Shown piece after piece: positions 34,915 to 46,535 of a stretch of DNA of 64,000 nt (positions within the stretch are counted from its first letter, which is position 1; each line of letters opens with the position of its first letter). The stretch is from Halicephalobus mephisto (Eukaryota > Nematoda > Chromadorea > Rhabditida > Panagrolaimidae). Position numbers and translations under genes: made by a program. The notes under the pieces are model-generated. The model was not told the DNA's origin. It saw only the letters and a list, made by a program, of their open reading frames with translations, and did no database searches. The stretch lies in the NCBI GenBank assembly GCA_009193035.1, contig SWDT01000001.1, forward strand, positions 434,001-498,000, in the 5' to 3' direction.

Positions 34915-37125
34915 ATGAAGGTAGAAATTGGAATTTTGATTTTCATTGCTGGATGTACTGTGGCGCTGAAGACCTGTATCCAGAGAGTCACTCCAGGGAA
35001 GGGCCCGAGGATAGAATGTGTCTGCAATTCGACCTACTGTGATGAAGTCCCTCCATTGGGGACTTTAGCCCCGGGACAAGCAGCGTTATATAGAAGTTCC
35101 GTTAGTGGAAAAAGGTTTGAGAGAACTGATGTCCAATTTTCTTCCACTTCACAGACTTCCAGTAATTTTTCTTCTTTTTTAAATATTTAGTTCTAATTTT
35201 TTAGACTTCAAGACAATTTCCCTGACCCTTGATGATGTGAACAGATACCAATCAATTATCGGCTTCGGAGCGGCATTCACAGATGCTGCAGGTATTAATC
35301 TCCAGAATTTGAGTCCAGGATCCCAAGAAAACTTTCTCCAAGCGTACTTTGGGAATGTTGGGATCAATTATCAAGTAGCTCGAGTGCCCGTTGCCAGTAC
35401 TGACTTTTCCTTGCGTGTTTACTCCTATAACGATATTCCATCCGACTTCACTATGATCAACTTCAACCTGACTTACGAAGATCAGGTGTACAAGATTCCC
35501 TTCATTAAAAGAGCAAAGGAGATTAATAAGGATCTCAAGTTGTTCTCCACTCCTTGGTCAGCCCCTGGTTGGATGAAGACAAATGGGAACATGGTGGGAC
35601 ATGGAACATTGATCGGAAATCCTGGAGGAGAGTATTATCAGGCTTTTGCTTATTATTACTACAAGTAAGTTATTAAAGAATATTAATTTTAAGAAATTTC
35701 GGAAAATTATGCTGATTCCTAATAAATTTCACAACTGGAATCCTTCTCATAAAAGGTAATAAATACGAGGAGGAAGATTAAGTCTAATCTGAAGAACTAT
35801 TTGTATTGATGATCTTATGGAAACTACTCATTTCATTTCAAAAGATTCAAATTAGTCCTTTCTTTTTCAAAATATAGAAATCTTCATTCAAAAACCGACC
35901 ATTGGGGAAAAAGACGTCAAAAATTTAGCCGCTTGATTAGAAATTTACTAGAATCTTTAGAATTCTTATGCAAAAAGAGGTCATTGTTGAACATTCAAAT
36001 ATTCTTTTTAAACCCCAACAAAACTCTTTATAGAATGTTGATTCTCGATTGTTTAAATTTAACGAAACTGAGATTTAGTAGTCATTTCTGATCTTAGCAA
36101 GTTACTTGAATAGTTTGATCTGCATTTAAATTATTCAGATTCTTCGAAGCTTACCATCAGTACGGGATCGATTTCTGGGGATTGACTGTTCTCAATGAAC
36201 CCTTCAGTAACGGAGGATGGCAGATTATGAATATGACTGCCGAAATGGAACGGTAACTAGAGCTATTAAAGTCAGTTTTCAATTTTATGTTCAGGGATTT
36301 TGTGAAAATGAATCTGGGCCCACTTTTGAGATCCACCAATATTACACAAGATTTAGTCATAATGATCCATGATGATCAAAGAACTACTATTAGAGACTTT
36401 GCCGAAACCGTTTTAGCTGATCCAGATGCTGCAAGATATGTGGGAGGAATTGCAGTTCACTATTACATGGATTCCAATTCGGATCCTCATATTCTTACTG
36501 ATGTACATTTTACCTAGACTATAATTAAATATCATGTGGGTTTCTAGGTCCACAATGACCATCCAGACAAATTCATCCTCCCCACTGAAGCCTGCACAGG
36601 TTACACTAGCGCCATCAACGGGGGTATGCAAGGCGACTGGGGCAGAGCTCTTGTTTACTCTTACGATATCATGACTGATCTGCAGGTAAGATTACGTTGA
36701 TCTTGATTATCAATGAAAAATGGTTCTCTCAGAACTGGGCAACCGGATGGACTGATTGGAACATTTGTCTGTCTGAAACTGGAGGCCCTAACTGGATCAA
36801 CAACTTTGTGGACGCTCCGATTACTATCAGCAATTCTTCAGACGAATTCTACAAACAACCAATGTACTATGCTTTGGGTCATTTCAGCAAGTTCCTGATC
36901 CCGGGATCACAAAGAGTTGATCTCATTTTCGACAATTATGACCCCAACGATTATCTTGAATCAGTTGGCTTCGTGACTCCGAACAACCAGCGAGTGGCTG
37001 TCTTTGACAACCGTCAGAATTCAGATGCTTACACCATCGTCATCAAAGATAAACAGTCCGGGAAGATTGTCCAATTCGACATGGAACCCCGATCCTATGC
37101 TACTATTATTTGGAACAATCCTTAA
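34915..37125 (+). CDS. Lysosomal glucosylceramidase (glucocerebrosidase, GH30), tandem copy 1
   Basis: Hydrolyses glucosylceramide to glucose and ceramide in the lysosome. Exons 34915-35161, 35205-35664, 36139-36252, 36295-36502, 36548-36685 and 36733-37125 give 519 residues. Signal peptide MKVEIGILIFIAGCTVALK; N-terminal cysteines (CVCNSTYCDEVPP) as in GBA1; GH30 barrel with IIGFGAAFTDAAG, FSTPWSAPGWMKTNG, the acid/base glutamate in VLNEPFSNGGWQ (E256) and the nucleophile in LPTEACTG (E357). Both catalytic residues are present, so it should be active. Nematodes carry several gba paralogues, and which one this matches is not decidable by eye. A second copy follows 187 bp downstream. Intron 2 is 474 bp, the rest about 42-62 bp. 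Confidence 0.93.
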
Positions 37126-37312
37126 AATTTTTATGTTGATAAATAATCACTCTACGGTTCGAGAAACTGAACGAGCAGTCATAATACACATTAAATATTT
37201 TTATTTGAGTACATTTTCGGAGAAACAATTACTGATAAGAATAAAAGACAGGTGAATGCGGAAAGAAAAAGAAATTCTTTTCATCTTTATCTTGTTGTGA
37301 ACGCATGGTGAG

Positions 37313-38995
37313 ATGAAGGTCCTCTTTGTGTTACTTTTAATTGTCGTCGGTAAAATCAACATTAAATTAATTGAAAATAAAACTTTACTTTTATAGCAAC
37401 CTACGGGTTGAACAAATGCGTGCAAAAAACTTATCCCGGAAAAGATCCGAGGATTGTTTGTGTTTGCAATTCGACTTACTGCGATGAATTCCCTCCATTG
37501 GGGACCTTAGCCCCGGGACAGGCAGCGATTTACATGAGCTCCATCAGTGGGAAGAGGTTCGAAAGAACTGATGCCCAGTTTGGAGCTAATCCTCCTCAGT
37601 CAGGTGATTTTTTTATGATTAAAATAAATAATGTAAACTTTATTTAGTGAACAAGATTATGTCTGTGACCCTCGACGATTCCAATGTCTATCAAACCATT
37701 ATTGGTTTCGGTGGAGCCTTTACAGATGCTACTGGTTATAATTTCTTCAAACTCAGCAATGCCACCCAAGATCAGCTTGTTGAAGCCTACTGGGGTCGGA
37801 AGGGGATCAGCTACACCACAGGAAGAGTCCCTGTTGCCAGTTGCGATTTTTCCACTCACGAGTACTCCTATTGCGATACCGATGGGGATTTTCAGATGAC
37901 AACTTGGGCGTTAGCCCCGGAAGATTTCAGTTACAAGATTCCATTGATTAAGATGGCTCAACAAAGAACTAGCGGCAACTTGAAGTTGTTCTCTACTCCT
38001 TGGTCAGCTCCTGGGTGGATGAAGACGAATGGGGATATGAAAGGACACGGGGAGTTGAAGGGAGATATTGGTGGAGATTACTACCAGGCTTTTGCCTTGT
38101 ACTATTACAAGTTCTTCGAAGCCTACCATCAACAAGGAATCGACTTCTGGGGACTTACTGTCCTTAATGAGCCATTCAGCAACGGGGATTGGCAGATCAT
38201 GTGAGATACTGTCTTTAATAACTCCTAACTCACGTTATTTATAGGTACATGTCCGCAGACATGGAGAAGGTATTTGTAAGGGAAAACCTCGGACCGATGG
38301 TTCGAGGAAGCAACATCACCCAAGACCTGAAGCTTATGATCTACGATGATCAGAGAACAACGATCCAAGATTTTGCTGACACTGTCCTCATGGATGCGAA
38401 CACCGCTCAGTACGTCGATGGAATTGCAGTCCATTGGTATCAAGACCAGGTTTCCAATCCCAGTATTCTCTCGAATGTTCACAACAGCCACCCTGATAAA
38501 TTTATTTTGGCCAGTGAAGCCTGTACTTATTACAACGGGAAAATGGATGGAGACTGGTCTCGTGCTCTGCAATATTCTTATGATATTATCACTGACCTAC
38601 AAAACTGGGTAACTGGATGGACTGATTGGAACCTTGTCCTCGATGAGCAAGGAGGTCCAAACTGGGTTGGCAACTATGTAGATGCTCCTATCATCATCAG
38701 CAACACATCTGATGAATTCTACAAACAACCTATCTATTACACCATGGGTCATTTCAGTAAATTACTCCAGCCAGGAGCTCAACGTATAGACACTAATGTC
38801 GAAAACTACGATCCTAATAACTACTTCGAGGTCGTCGGATTCATCACTCCTCAGAATCAGCGAGTAGTGGTCCTTGACAACAGACAATCGACTGACATGT
38901 ATACCGTTAATCTCAAGGATAACAGTAACGGTCAAACAGTCCAATTCGACATGGAGCCTCGTTCCATTGTTACTGTTGTTTGGAATAAGCCATAA
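37313..38995 (+). CDS. Lysosomal glucosylceramidase (GH30), tandem copy 2
   Basis: Exons 37313-37349, 37397-37603, 37648-38200 and 38245-38995 give 515 residues. The short first exon encodes the signal peptide (MKVLFVLLLIVV...), spliced to ATYGLNKCVQKTYPGK. The protein keeps CVCNSTYCDEFPP, IIGFGGAFTDATG, WSAPGWMKTNGDM, the acid/base glutamate in VLNEPFSNG (E256) and the nucleophile in LASEACTYY (E357). The catalytic glutamates fall at the same numbers as in copy 1. It is closely related to copy 1, in the same direction, and starts 187 bp after its stop, so it arose by tandem duplication. Only one intron position (after about residue 82) is plainly shared. AATAAA lies near 39,041. Confidence 0.93.
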
Positions 38996-40826
38996 GTGAC
39001 CTTTTCTTGATGTCGTCATACTTCATTTGTGGGAACACAATAAACAAAATCAGTGATTCGTAAGAACTTCATGAAAATGGAAAATGTATTATGTAGCTTT
39101 TAGGACTTTTTAAAGTAAATAGGTTATCAGAATTGAAAGATTTTATTAGCAATATAGATTAAAAATGAATTATGTTTTCTTAATTTTCCACAAAATCTAT
39201 GGAAATAGTTTCATTTTCAATCGCTGATTCTAAATTGAAATCAAATCTTTGAATTGCAAATAATCTTTGTAGAATTTTTCTCATATCACTTTCATGTGTT
39301 ATAATGGACTGTATATTTCAGAAACCTTTAGTCAGATAGAGTTGGAGAAGAAGATGAAATCAAAAAATTAAAATATTAGTGATCAGAAAGACAACAGCTA
39401 AATTCTTCAACAAAGAAGAAAGTAGATTTTAGATCGTTTTTTCAGTTAATTTCGTTAATTTTTTTTTAATTTGATTCTAATAACTTGTAGTACTATGTTT
39501 CAATTTTCTGTCTTAAATTTTACTCTTCTAGGGTTGTTATTTAGCAGTTACAATAGAAGCTCAACAAGGAAAGATAATTACTAAATTGATCAAAAATTCA
39601 AAAAACTTGTCGCAGAAAGAAACTCATCTTCTTCTATTCCAAAAGGATTTAATTCTTCTGATGAATACTTCTTTATAGAATGGTTCCATTCTGTTGCAAA
39701 TGCACATATCATGGTCATTGTAAATTTATCTTTCTTGACCATGATTCATAATAAAATTCTCTTTAATCTGAAATGATTTACAAGTTTATTTAAGGATGAA
39801 TTCAATACACAACTACTCTATAAAGAAGCTGAATTATCTGAAGGCAAGACAAAGAAGATCATCAATAAGATTCTTGTCGGGAATATTGATGAATGTAAAT
39901 ATTGTCATTCATTATTTTTAACTAGTCATGATACTTTTAGGTTACAATGATGGTAGCAAAAGTAAAGTCATTGGCATCTATGATCTTCTTTATGTCCATT
40001 ATATCACGACAGAATATGGGCTTTTGGCGCATGCCCAAGATACTACTGTATCAATCACAATTGTTATCCAATTGGTTTACACTCATTGCTTGAGAACTTG
40101 AATATATGAATCTTCTTTCAGGTGAAACAAGCGTAAGGAAATCATCTCGTATGATTTACCGTCCAAAATGCAAGTAAATATACCGACCGAATGAGATATT
40201 TCATTTCGATGGAACCTATTTCGGACCTTCATTCTTCATTCCTTGTGGGATTCCCTCACCTTTTCCTTTAATCATGGAATAATAAATGAACTCCCGCTGC
40301 GAACTTTATTATGACTATGGAGAACTTATTCACACCCATACGTGAGTGAAAATTGCTGTCCAACGTGCATCCCAAGAGAATTCATGATTAAGAATATTTC
40401 CGTGTTTCCTGTCAATACGGAAACATGCTTGTTATGAGGTAAATCTTTGTGGAAGAGTATTTCGTTAATCAAGTTCTAGAGGAAAAGTAGTACACTTAAA
40501 AACTGCAACTTTCACTTGCATCAATTCAGCTATTTACCCAGCTTCTAAATAAACAACCTTATTAGTTCTTGACGTTTGGCTTATTGATAATTAGACTCAT
40601 TTTTTAAATTCAGCAATAACATTTTCATAATTACATATATATTCAGAAAGCTTTTGTAGGGATATTTGAACGATAAAGTGAACTTGAAAAAAGATGACCT
40701 TTTCGAGACCGTGATTATGAAATCCGCATATTATTGAAGTTGAAAACCCTTTCGTCCGGTGTGATCGGCAACATCCGACGAGGGGTTCTTGGAGATTCTT
40801 CTAAATAATTTTAAATTAGGAGCTGA
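38996..40826. other. Spacer with decayed coding-like stretches
   Basis: This 1.8 kb lies between the 3' ends of the glucosylceramidase pair and the copine. On the plus strand, pieces such as SKVIGIYDLLYVHYITTEYG (near 39,960) and NEIFHFDGTYFGPSFFIPCG (near 40,187) read like protein but are cut by stops and frame changes. They may be a dead gene or mobile element that I do not recognise. Confidence 0.35.
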
Positions 40827-42818
40827 TTAAAAATTGATAATCTCACGTCCTAAGCTCTGTCTTCGACTGTTGGATTCATCAATGAAAGGACTAGTGGGGG
40901 AGCGTGGGTAAATCCCCTTAGCTTTCATGTAACTTGTTAGTTGAGCCGGAACCTCGTAGAGAACTTCTTTAGCGAGCTTTGATTTTGCATTTAGAGTATC
41001 TTCTTCTGTGAGCGTTCTATGAGGTGGAAGATACTTTCGCATTTGAACAAACTAAAATCCAACTTTTCCTGATTATCAGCTGAGATAAGAATACCTGTAC
41101 AATATCTCTCTTTGCAAATTTTCCATTATGGCTTAGCATCTGGTAGTCAGAATCCAGAATTTTCATCTCGTCAAAGGAATCATACCCGACTCCGACGATG
41201 ATTATACTCAATGGCAAGGCCGAAGCCCGAATAATTTCCATTTTTGTTTCTTCCATGTCTGCTATGACACCGTCTGTCAGAATAAGCAAAACACAATATT
41301 TGCTTCCGTTTTCCGGTAATGAAGCAGCTCTTTTCGCGGCCAAACGGATTGTGGGGGCGAAGTTTGTAGGACCACTTAATTCAACTCTAGATTGAGCAAT
41401 CAAGTAAGCCTCTAAGAGGCCAGTAATGCCTTTGCATCGGGCGTCATTTGTCACAACATTCTAAAAACCTCGGTAAAACTACTTTTTTAAGTAAAAAACC
41501 AACTAATGGGAAGTTGTAGTGGGTCTTTGTATCTGGAGGGATTTTAGCCCCGAACCCATAAGCATGGAAGCATTTGCTCCGGTTGTAGTATTGACAAATC
41601 TCAGCTACAGCCATGATTGCTATTTCATATTGATTGATATTGTTTTGGTCAATGTGATGGAGAGAAGACTGGTCTTCCATGGGCAAATTCGATTTCGTGA
41701 AATCAATTGCAACCGTGAAATCGAGCTCAGTACTACAAAGAGATTACTATAACGAAATAAAGGAAACTAATACGAACCTTCCACTGACAAAGTCGAGGAA
41801 AGTGTAATCATGCCAGAGGTGCACTTTTCTGAAGTGGAGAATCCCGGAATTTGTATACTTTTTGCTTTTCTTGGCTTTTTTCTCGTTAACTAACTGAAAG
41901 TTAAAGCTAAATAAATAATAAGCAATTAACGGATAAACTAACAGGTATATCCACATCAACTCTGCTCATTAGCCGATTAACAGTGGTTTTACAGCTTCCA
42001 ATTAAGTCGTGATCTCCGTCTTGGTCCCAATCATAACATTCAATCAGGAATTCCCTATTGTGATCACCGTAGCAGAGTTGTGAGAGCAAAATTTCAAACG
42101 GCTTCCATTTCGGATTCAGATTCTGCTCATGATATCTAGTCCTGTAGGCCAGTTGGGTTGTTCCGTCCTCATTAATCCTAAGGACCTTCAAGTACGGATT
42201 GCATTTCCCCAGAAAATCCATTCTATCCAGATTTGAAGCGGAGCAAATGAAATAAACCGATTCTTGCCTCCCATCTCCTAAATACTCCGCGGTTACTGTA
42301 ATCGTCCCGTGATGTTTTCCTTCTTCCAATAAATCTTTCGTTAGCCTGTTATATTTAGCTCCGACAATTTCGTGAAGCAGCATGGTGGTCATTCCAACTC
42401 TTTGTTTATAGGGTCCTTTGAGAAAGCTGGAAAATTTTAATTAAAAACTAGTTGGACTAATAGATGCATACATTTCGAACTGGAGTCGTTGTTGTTCTTC
42501 GAAATTATAGCACATGCATATCTTAGTTGCCCAATCAGGGTTTAGGGTATTTGTAATGGCCTCCGTGCGCCCAATTTCCTCCCAATGTCGAGTTCTGGCC
42601 ATCCCGACTTCCGTCACACTGACGATACAATAAGGGTCTTGATCTCCATCGACATTTACGTCTTTCAAGTCCCTGAATACTTACAGTAATACTTCTACGA
42701 AAACTACGTCTTCTAACCTGGCATAAATTGTAAGTAACACTTTGGCGGACTTGTCGAGACTTTCATCGTCCGATCCTGCTGAAAATGAGTTTCCACGGAG
42801 CATCCTGGAAACCAGCAT
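40827..42818 (-). CDS. Copine (two C2 domains plus von Willebrand A-like domain)
   Basis: Calcium- and phospholipid-binding cytosolic protein of the copine family. Exons 42718-42818, 42472-42672, 41943-42426, 41778-41893, 41504-41732, 41095-41460 and 40827-41051 give 573 residues. C2A contains DVNVDGDQDPYC and RTEAITNTLNPDWATK but is short near its end. C2B is intact (NLNPKWKPFEILLSQLC, then YDWDQDGDHDLIGS). The copine A-domain shows FTVAIDFTKSN (MIDAS-like), the Tyr/Phe-rich CFHAYGFGAKIP and LLILTDGVIADM. The tail is basic. C. elegans copines include gem-4, nra-1 and cpna genes; which one this matches is not clear. The first ATG (42,818) is used; a second in-frame ATG at 42,803 is equally possible. 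Confidence 0.88.
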
Positions 42819-44453
42819 TTTGTGAAAGAATATTTACCAAAATAGAACAAGGATGGCGTGAGAGCCGAGCGATTTTTAAATTTAAAGTAACTAAGAATAA
42901 GCATCAGGTTTCGCAGCTAAGTCAAAATAAATTCAGACCGCCTCTTTGGCAAAACCCAAATAAAAAAATCAAATATGGCACATTTCTACAGCCGAAAAAG
43001 AAACAAATGTTCTTGAATTTTCATTATTTCGTTCTCTATGTTGCTTTTAGCATGATAATATAACAGAGAAATTTAAAGCAGATAGGATAGAAGAAAGCTT
43101 GGCAAAAAAGAAAAAGAAGTTAAGGAATTTTATGAAAATTACCGTTGACACAACTAAAAATCTTTCATTAGTACAAAATATACAGCTTATGCTGTTTCAA
43201 CTCCCGTCAAGGGGTTAAAAAGCAAAACTAGCTTGCAGCAAGTCCTGCGGGCTTATTCGTCTGGGGTAATCAATGAATAGCAGTGCGTCTTGGACAGAAA
43301 AACAGCAAGAACAAAATCCTCTTGGACGACTAAATAGGAAATAGCGTATATGGCGCTAAGTGAAACATTTCAACAAAAGTGTTTCATCATGTATATTATT
43401 TTTTTCTAAATGCAAAACGTAGAATCTATTTTTGAAGAAAATAAATTACTATTTCATCAACAAAAGAAACATCTTCCGGAACTACTAAGGCATTGACAAT
43501 TCAATACTCCAAAATAAAGTCAGGAAGTCCATTCCTATTTTTCAAATCTGCTTTTGTTTAACCTAAGCCGTTTCCCCTCAAAGTAATTTTTTTCAAAATC
43601 CCCATGCTCTTCGACGAAAAGGTAAGTAGGGATAATCAAAAATTAATTGAAATTATTTATTCACTTGCAAATCAATGTCCAAATACCGAATAACAATATT
43701 TATGTTAAACATACATTTAAACTTTTCAAGGTAGTATTCAAGTACTTCATAAATTAGGATAACTGATTAGAGGTAATGAGAAAAATCTCCTCAAAGACGA
43801 GCTCAATTTCTTGACTTGTTTGGTATCAGTTCAAATATGTCATTTGTTATGTGAAGTTATCTATTCATTTATAAAGGAAGAATAACAGAACTCTAAGAGG
43901 ACATAATTTACTTCATTTTGTGTTTCAGCAATGGCGTAAACATTCCAAGTTCACGATGTCTGGTCTTCTTTTACTAGTTTTCTCATTTTGATGCATGGTC
44001 GAATACCATAAAATATTTTAAGTGGGGATGATTAATTTCTCAGAAACCATTCTGAAGAATAGTTGAATTCCTTTGGGGAAAATGATAAATTTACTTCGAG
44101 AAAAATTGAATAAAGTATTAGTACAGTAAAAAGAAACAGTAAATAAGGACAGAGTATGGTATTCACGGGAAAATAATTCTGAATTAGTTCTGTCCCAATG
44201 CCATTAAACAATAGCAATTAATTGATGTGTTTAGTAATGAAACAGATTAAAGTTTTATAAAGTGAAAATTAAGTAAAAAATGGGAAACAAAAACAAAAAT
44301 TTCAAGAGGACAGTTTAAGAACGCGTCTCGTGGTTCTCGCCACGAAAATGGCCTGTTTCTCGTTTGTGTTCTGCAAGTTGAGAAGCTGTTGATCTCGCTT
44401 TCGTGTTCTATTCATCGTAAGAATTGCTTGTTTTATATCAAGTAGTTTCAGCA
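42819..44453. other. Intergenic spacer between divergent genes
   Basis: This 1.6 kb holds the copine and NDUFS2 upstream regions. No gene is recognised; an open frame at 42,785-43,063 is antisense to the copine first exon. Just before the NDUFS2 ATG, a TTTCAG acceptor at 44,446-44,451 is probably a trans-splice site. The only upstream donor-like GTAAG, at 44,419, would make an intron of just 33 bp. Confidence 0.5.
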
Positions 44454-46028
44454 ATGGCTGCTGCTCGCTTTAGGGGCCTGATTGGGCCGGCATTGAAGGT
44501 AACACCATGTATTGCAAGCCAGCAGCCTCGCCGTACTTCCACCATTTGGTATCCGGATGCGAAGTTCGAACGTGATTTCAAAGTAATATCTTTTGTTTTC
44601 TGTTGCTTCATGTGCATTTCCTTCTTTTCAGACCGGAGGGCAATTTGGATTCACTTATTTGCCTGACAAAAGCAACGATGAGACTGCCAAAGCACTCGGA
44701 CTGGACAAGCTGATTCGTTTCGTGGAAGAACTGCCATCGTTCTCCGATGATGTCGGTGGAATGCCGCGTGAGAAGGCTTTGGAAAACATGATTCTGAACT
44801 TCGGACCTCAACATCCTGCTGCTCACGGTGTGCTTCGTCTGGTTTTGAAGTTGGAAGGTGAAATCGTTATCAAAGCAATCCCTCATATTGGTCTTCTTCA
44901 TCGAGCTACTGAAAAACTGATTGAACACAAGACGTACACCCAGGCTCTTCCTTACTTTGATCGTCTTGATTACGTCTCCATGATGATTAATGAACAAGCG
45001 TTCGCGTTGGCGATTGAGAAACTCCTTGGCATTGATATCCCACCCCGAGCCAAGTTCATTCGAAGTGAGTTCCATATGTGAAAACGATGATTTACATTTT
45101 CTTTTCAGCACTTTTCGGCGAATTGACGCGTATTCAGAATCATATTATGGGCATCAGTACTCACGCTCTCGATGTTGGTGCCATGACTCCATTCTTCTGG
45201 CTCTTCGAAGAACGTGAGAAGTTGTTCGAGTTTTCTGAGCGTGCTTCTGGAGCTCGTATGCACGCCAACTACGTTCGTCCGGGTGGAGTTGCATGGGATA
45301 TTCCTATCGGTATGCTTGATGACATCTACGATTGGGCTGTCAAATTCCCTGAACGTATTGACGAGCTTGAAGATATGCTTACTGAAAACCGTATCTGGAA
45401 GCAAAGAACGATTGATATTGGTCTTGTGAGTGCCTCGGATGCTCTGAACTGGGGTTTCTCTGGTGTGATGCTACGTGGCTCTGGAATCAAATGGGATGTT
45501 CGCAAAGCCCAGCCATATGATGCTTATGACCAGGTTGAATTTGATATCCCCATAGGTACAAAGGGCGACTGCTACGATCGGTATGGCTTTTATTTAGCTT
45601 CTTCTCTGATTCCCACTTTTAGTTATCTGTGTCGTGTTGAAGAGATGCGTCAGAGCTTGCGTATTATTCATCAGTGTCTTAACAAGATGCCAGCAGGTGA
45701 AATCAAGGTCGACGATCACAAAGTTGTGCAGCCGAAACGAGCTGAGATGAAGAGCAGCATGGAGTCGCTCATCCACCATTTCAAGTTCTTCACTGAAGGC
45801 TTCCAAGTGCCTCCTGGAGCTTCCTACGTTCCTGTGGAGGCTCCCAAGGGTGAATTCGGCGTCTATCTCGTCGCTGACGGTACAAGCAAGCCGTACCGTT
45901 GCTTCATCCGTGCTCCAGGATTTGCCCACTTGGCCGCCACTCACAACGTCTGCTACATGTCTCTGGTTGCTGATGTCGTAGCTGTTATCGGAACCATGGA
46001 CATTGTCTTTGGAGAAGTTGATCGTTGA
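44454..46028 (+). CDS. NADH:ubiquinone oxidoreductase 49-kDa subunit (NDUFS2), mitochondrial complex I
   Basis: Core subunit of complex I that helps form the quinone site near cluster N2. Exons 44454-44582, 44632-45064, 45109-45580 and 45623-46028 give 479 residues. An N-terminal basic presequence ([18 protein letters not shown]) suits mitochondrial import. The family signature [20 protein letters not shown] is present, as are [26 protein letters not shown] and [14 protein letters not shown]. The end [10 protein letters not shown] is typical. C. elegans has two such genes, gas-1 and nduf-2.2; I cannot separate them here. The 42 bp third intron has no stop and keeps frame, so an open frame runs through it; the homologous sequence [11 protein letters not shown] shows it is removed. 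The G+C content is higher than in the neighbours. pen-2 follows 151 bp downstream. Confidence 0.96.
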
Positions 46029-46179
46029 GCACTTTAGGCAGAGGTGTAATATAGATGCAAGTTTCGATGTATTGAAGATTGGTTTCTTATAAACAAAGAT
46101 AACTCGATCTCGTGATAATTCAGACGTTTTTGATCGTCTCGTACCTGTCTAGTTATACTTTACTTACTTAGGTTTCAGG
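46029..46179 (+). promoter_or_regulatory. Candidate intercistronic region (SL2-type operon spacing)
   Basis: The NDUFS2 stop and the pen-2 ATG are 151 bp apart on the same strand. The stretch ends in TTTCAGG, with the acceptor AG two bases before the pen-2 ATG. Such spacing and an acceptor at the start codon are typical of downstream genes in nematode operons. No clear AATAAA was seen in the spacer. Confidence 0.5.
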
Positions 46180-46535
46180 ATGTGTGCTCTTCGATTAGAA
46201 AACGTCAGACCCGATGAGCAATTGGCTCTCTGCCGGAAGTACTTCTACATTGGTTGTTTCTGTCTGCCTTTTGTGTGGCTGATTAACGCCATTTGGTTTT
46301 TCGAGACAGCTTTCAAGAAAGAGCCTTTCGATCAGCAACCTTCTATTCGGAAATGTAAGCCAATCATCGTTCAATTGGATTCTAACCTTTTTCAGATGTT
46401 ACTTGCTCCATTGTTGGTGCCGTGATCTGGGGTGTCCTGCTGATTGGATGGAACGTCTGCTTCCACTGCTTTAGAACGGAATACGCACAGTATTTGGATT
46501 ATTTGAGTTTCACATTCCCTGTTGGATATGTATAA
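46180..46535 (+). CDS. pen-2: Gamma-secretase subunit PEN-2
   Basis: Two exons (46180-46354 and 46396-46535) give 104 residues, the normal size for PEN-2 (about 100). It has the conserved cytosolic start (LCRKYFYIGCFCLPFVWLIN), two hydrophobic segments (residues about 20-40 and 60-80) and the conserved luminal end YLDYLSFTFPVGYV, matching the DYLSF motif needed for presenilin binding. PEN-2 activates presenilin endoproteolysis in the gamma-secretase complex, which cleaves Notch-type receptors. The start is the only ATG near the acceptor. The phase-1 intron is 41 bp. Confidence 0.95.

Noticed and set aside
39960..40450. Possible SET-domain or enzyme remnant (CELYYDYGE and neighbouring strings)
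   Set aside because: The resemblance is limited to a few residues and the frame is broken many times; no family can be supported.
44419..44451. 5' UTR intron before the NDUFS2 start
   Set aside because: The GTAAG to TTTCAG distance is only 33 bp, shorter than any other intron here; a trans-splice acceptor is more likely.
44593..45081. Open frame starting inside the first NDUFS2 intron
   Set aside because: It reads from intron sequence into exon 2; the conserved protein enters exon 2 from the exon ending at 44,582.
45078..46028. 316-codon open frame as a single NDUFS2 exon
   Set aside because: It runs through a 42 bp stop-free intron (GTATGG...TTTTAG); the family sequence [11 protein letters not shown] appears only when the intron is removed.
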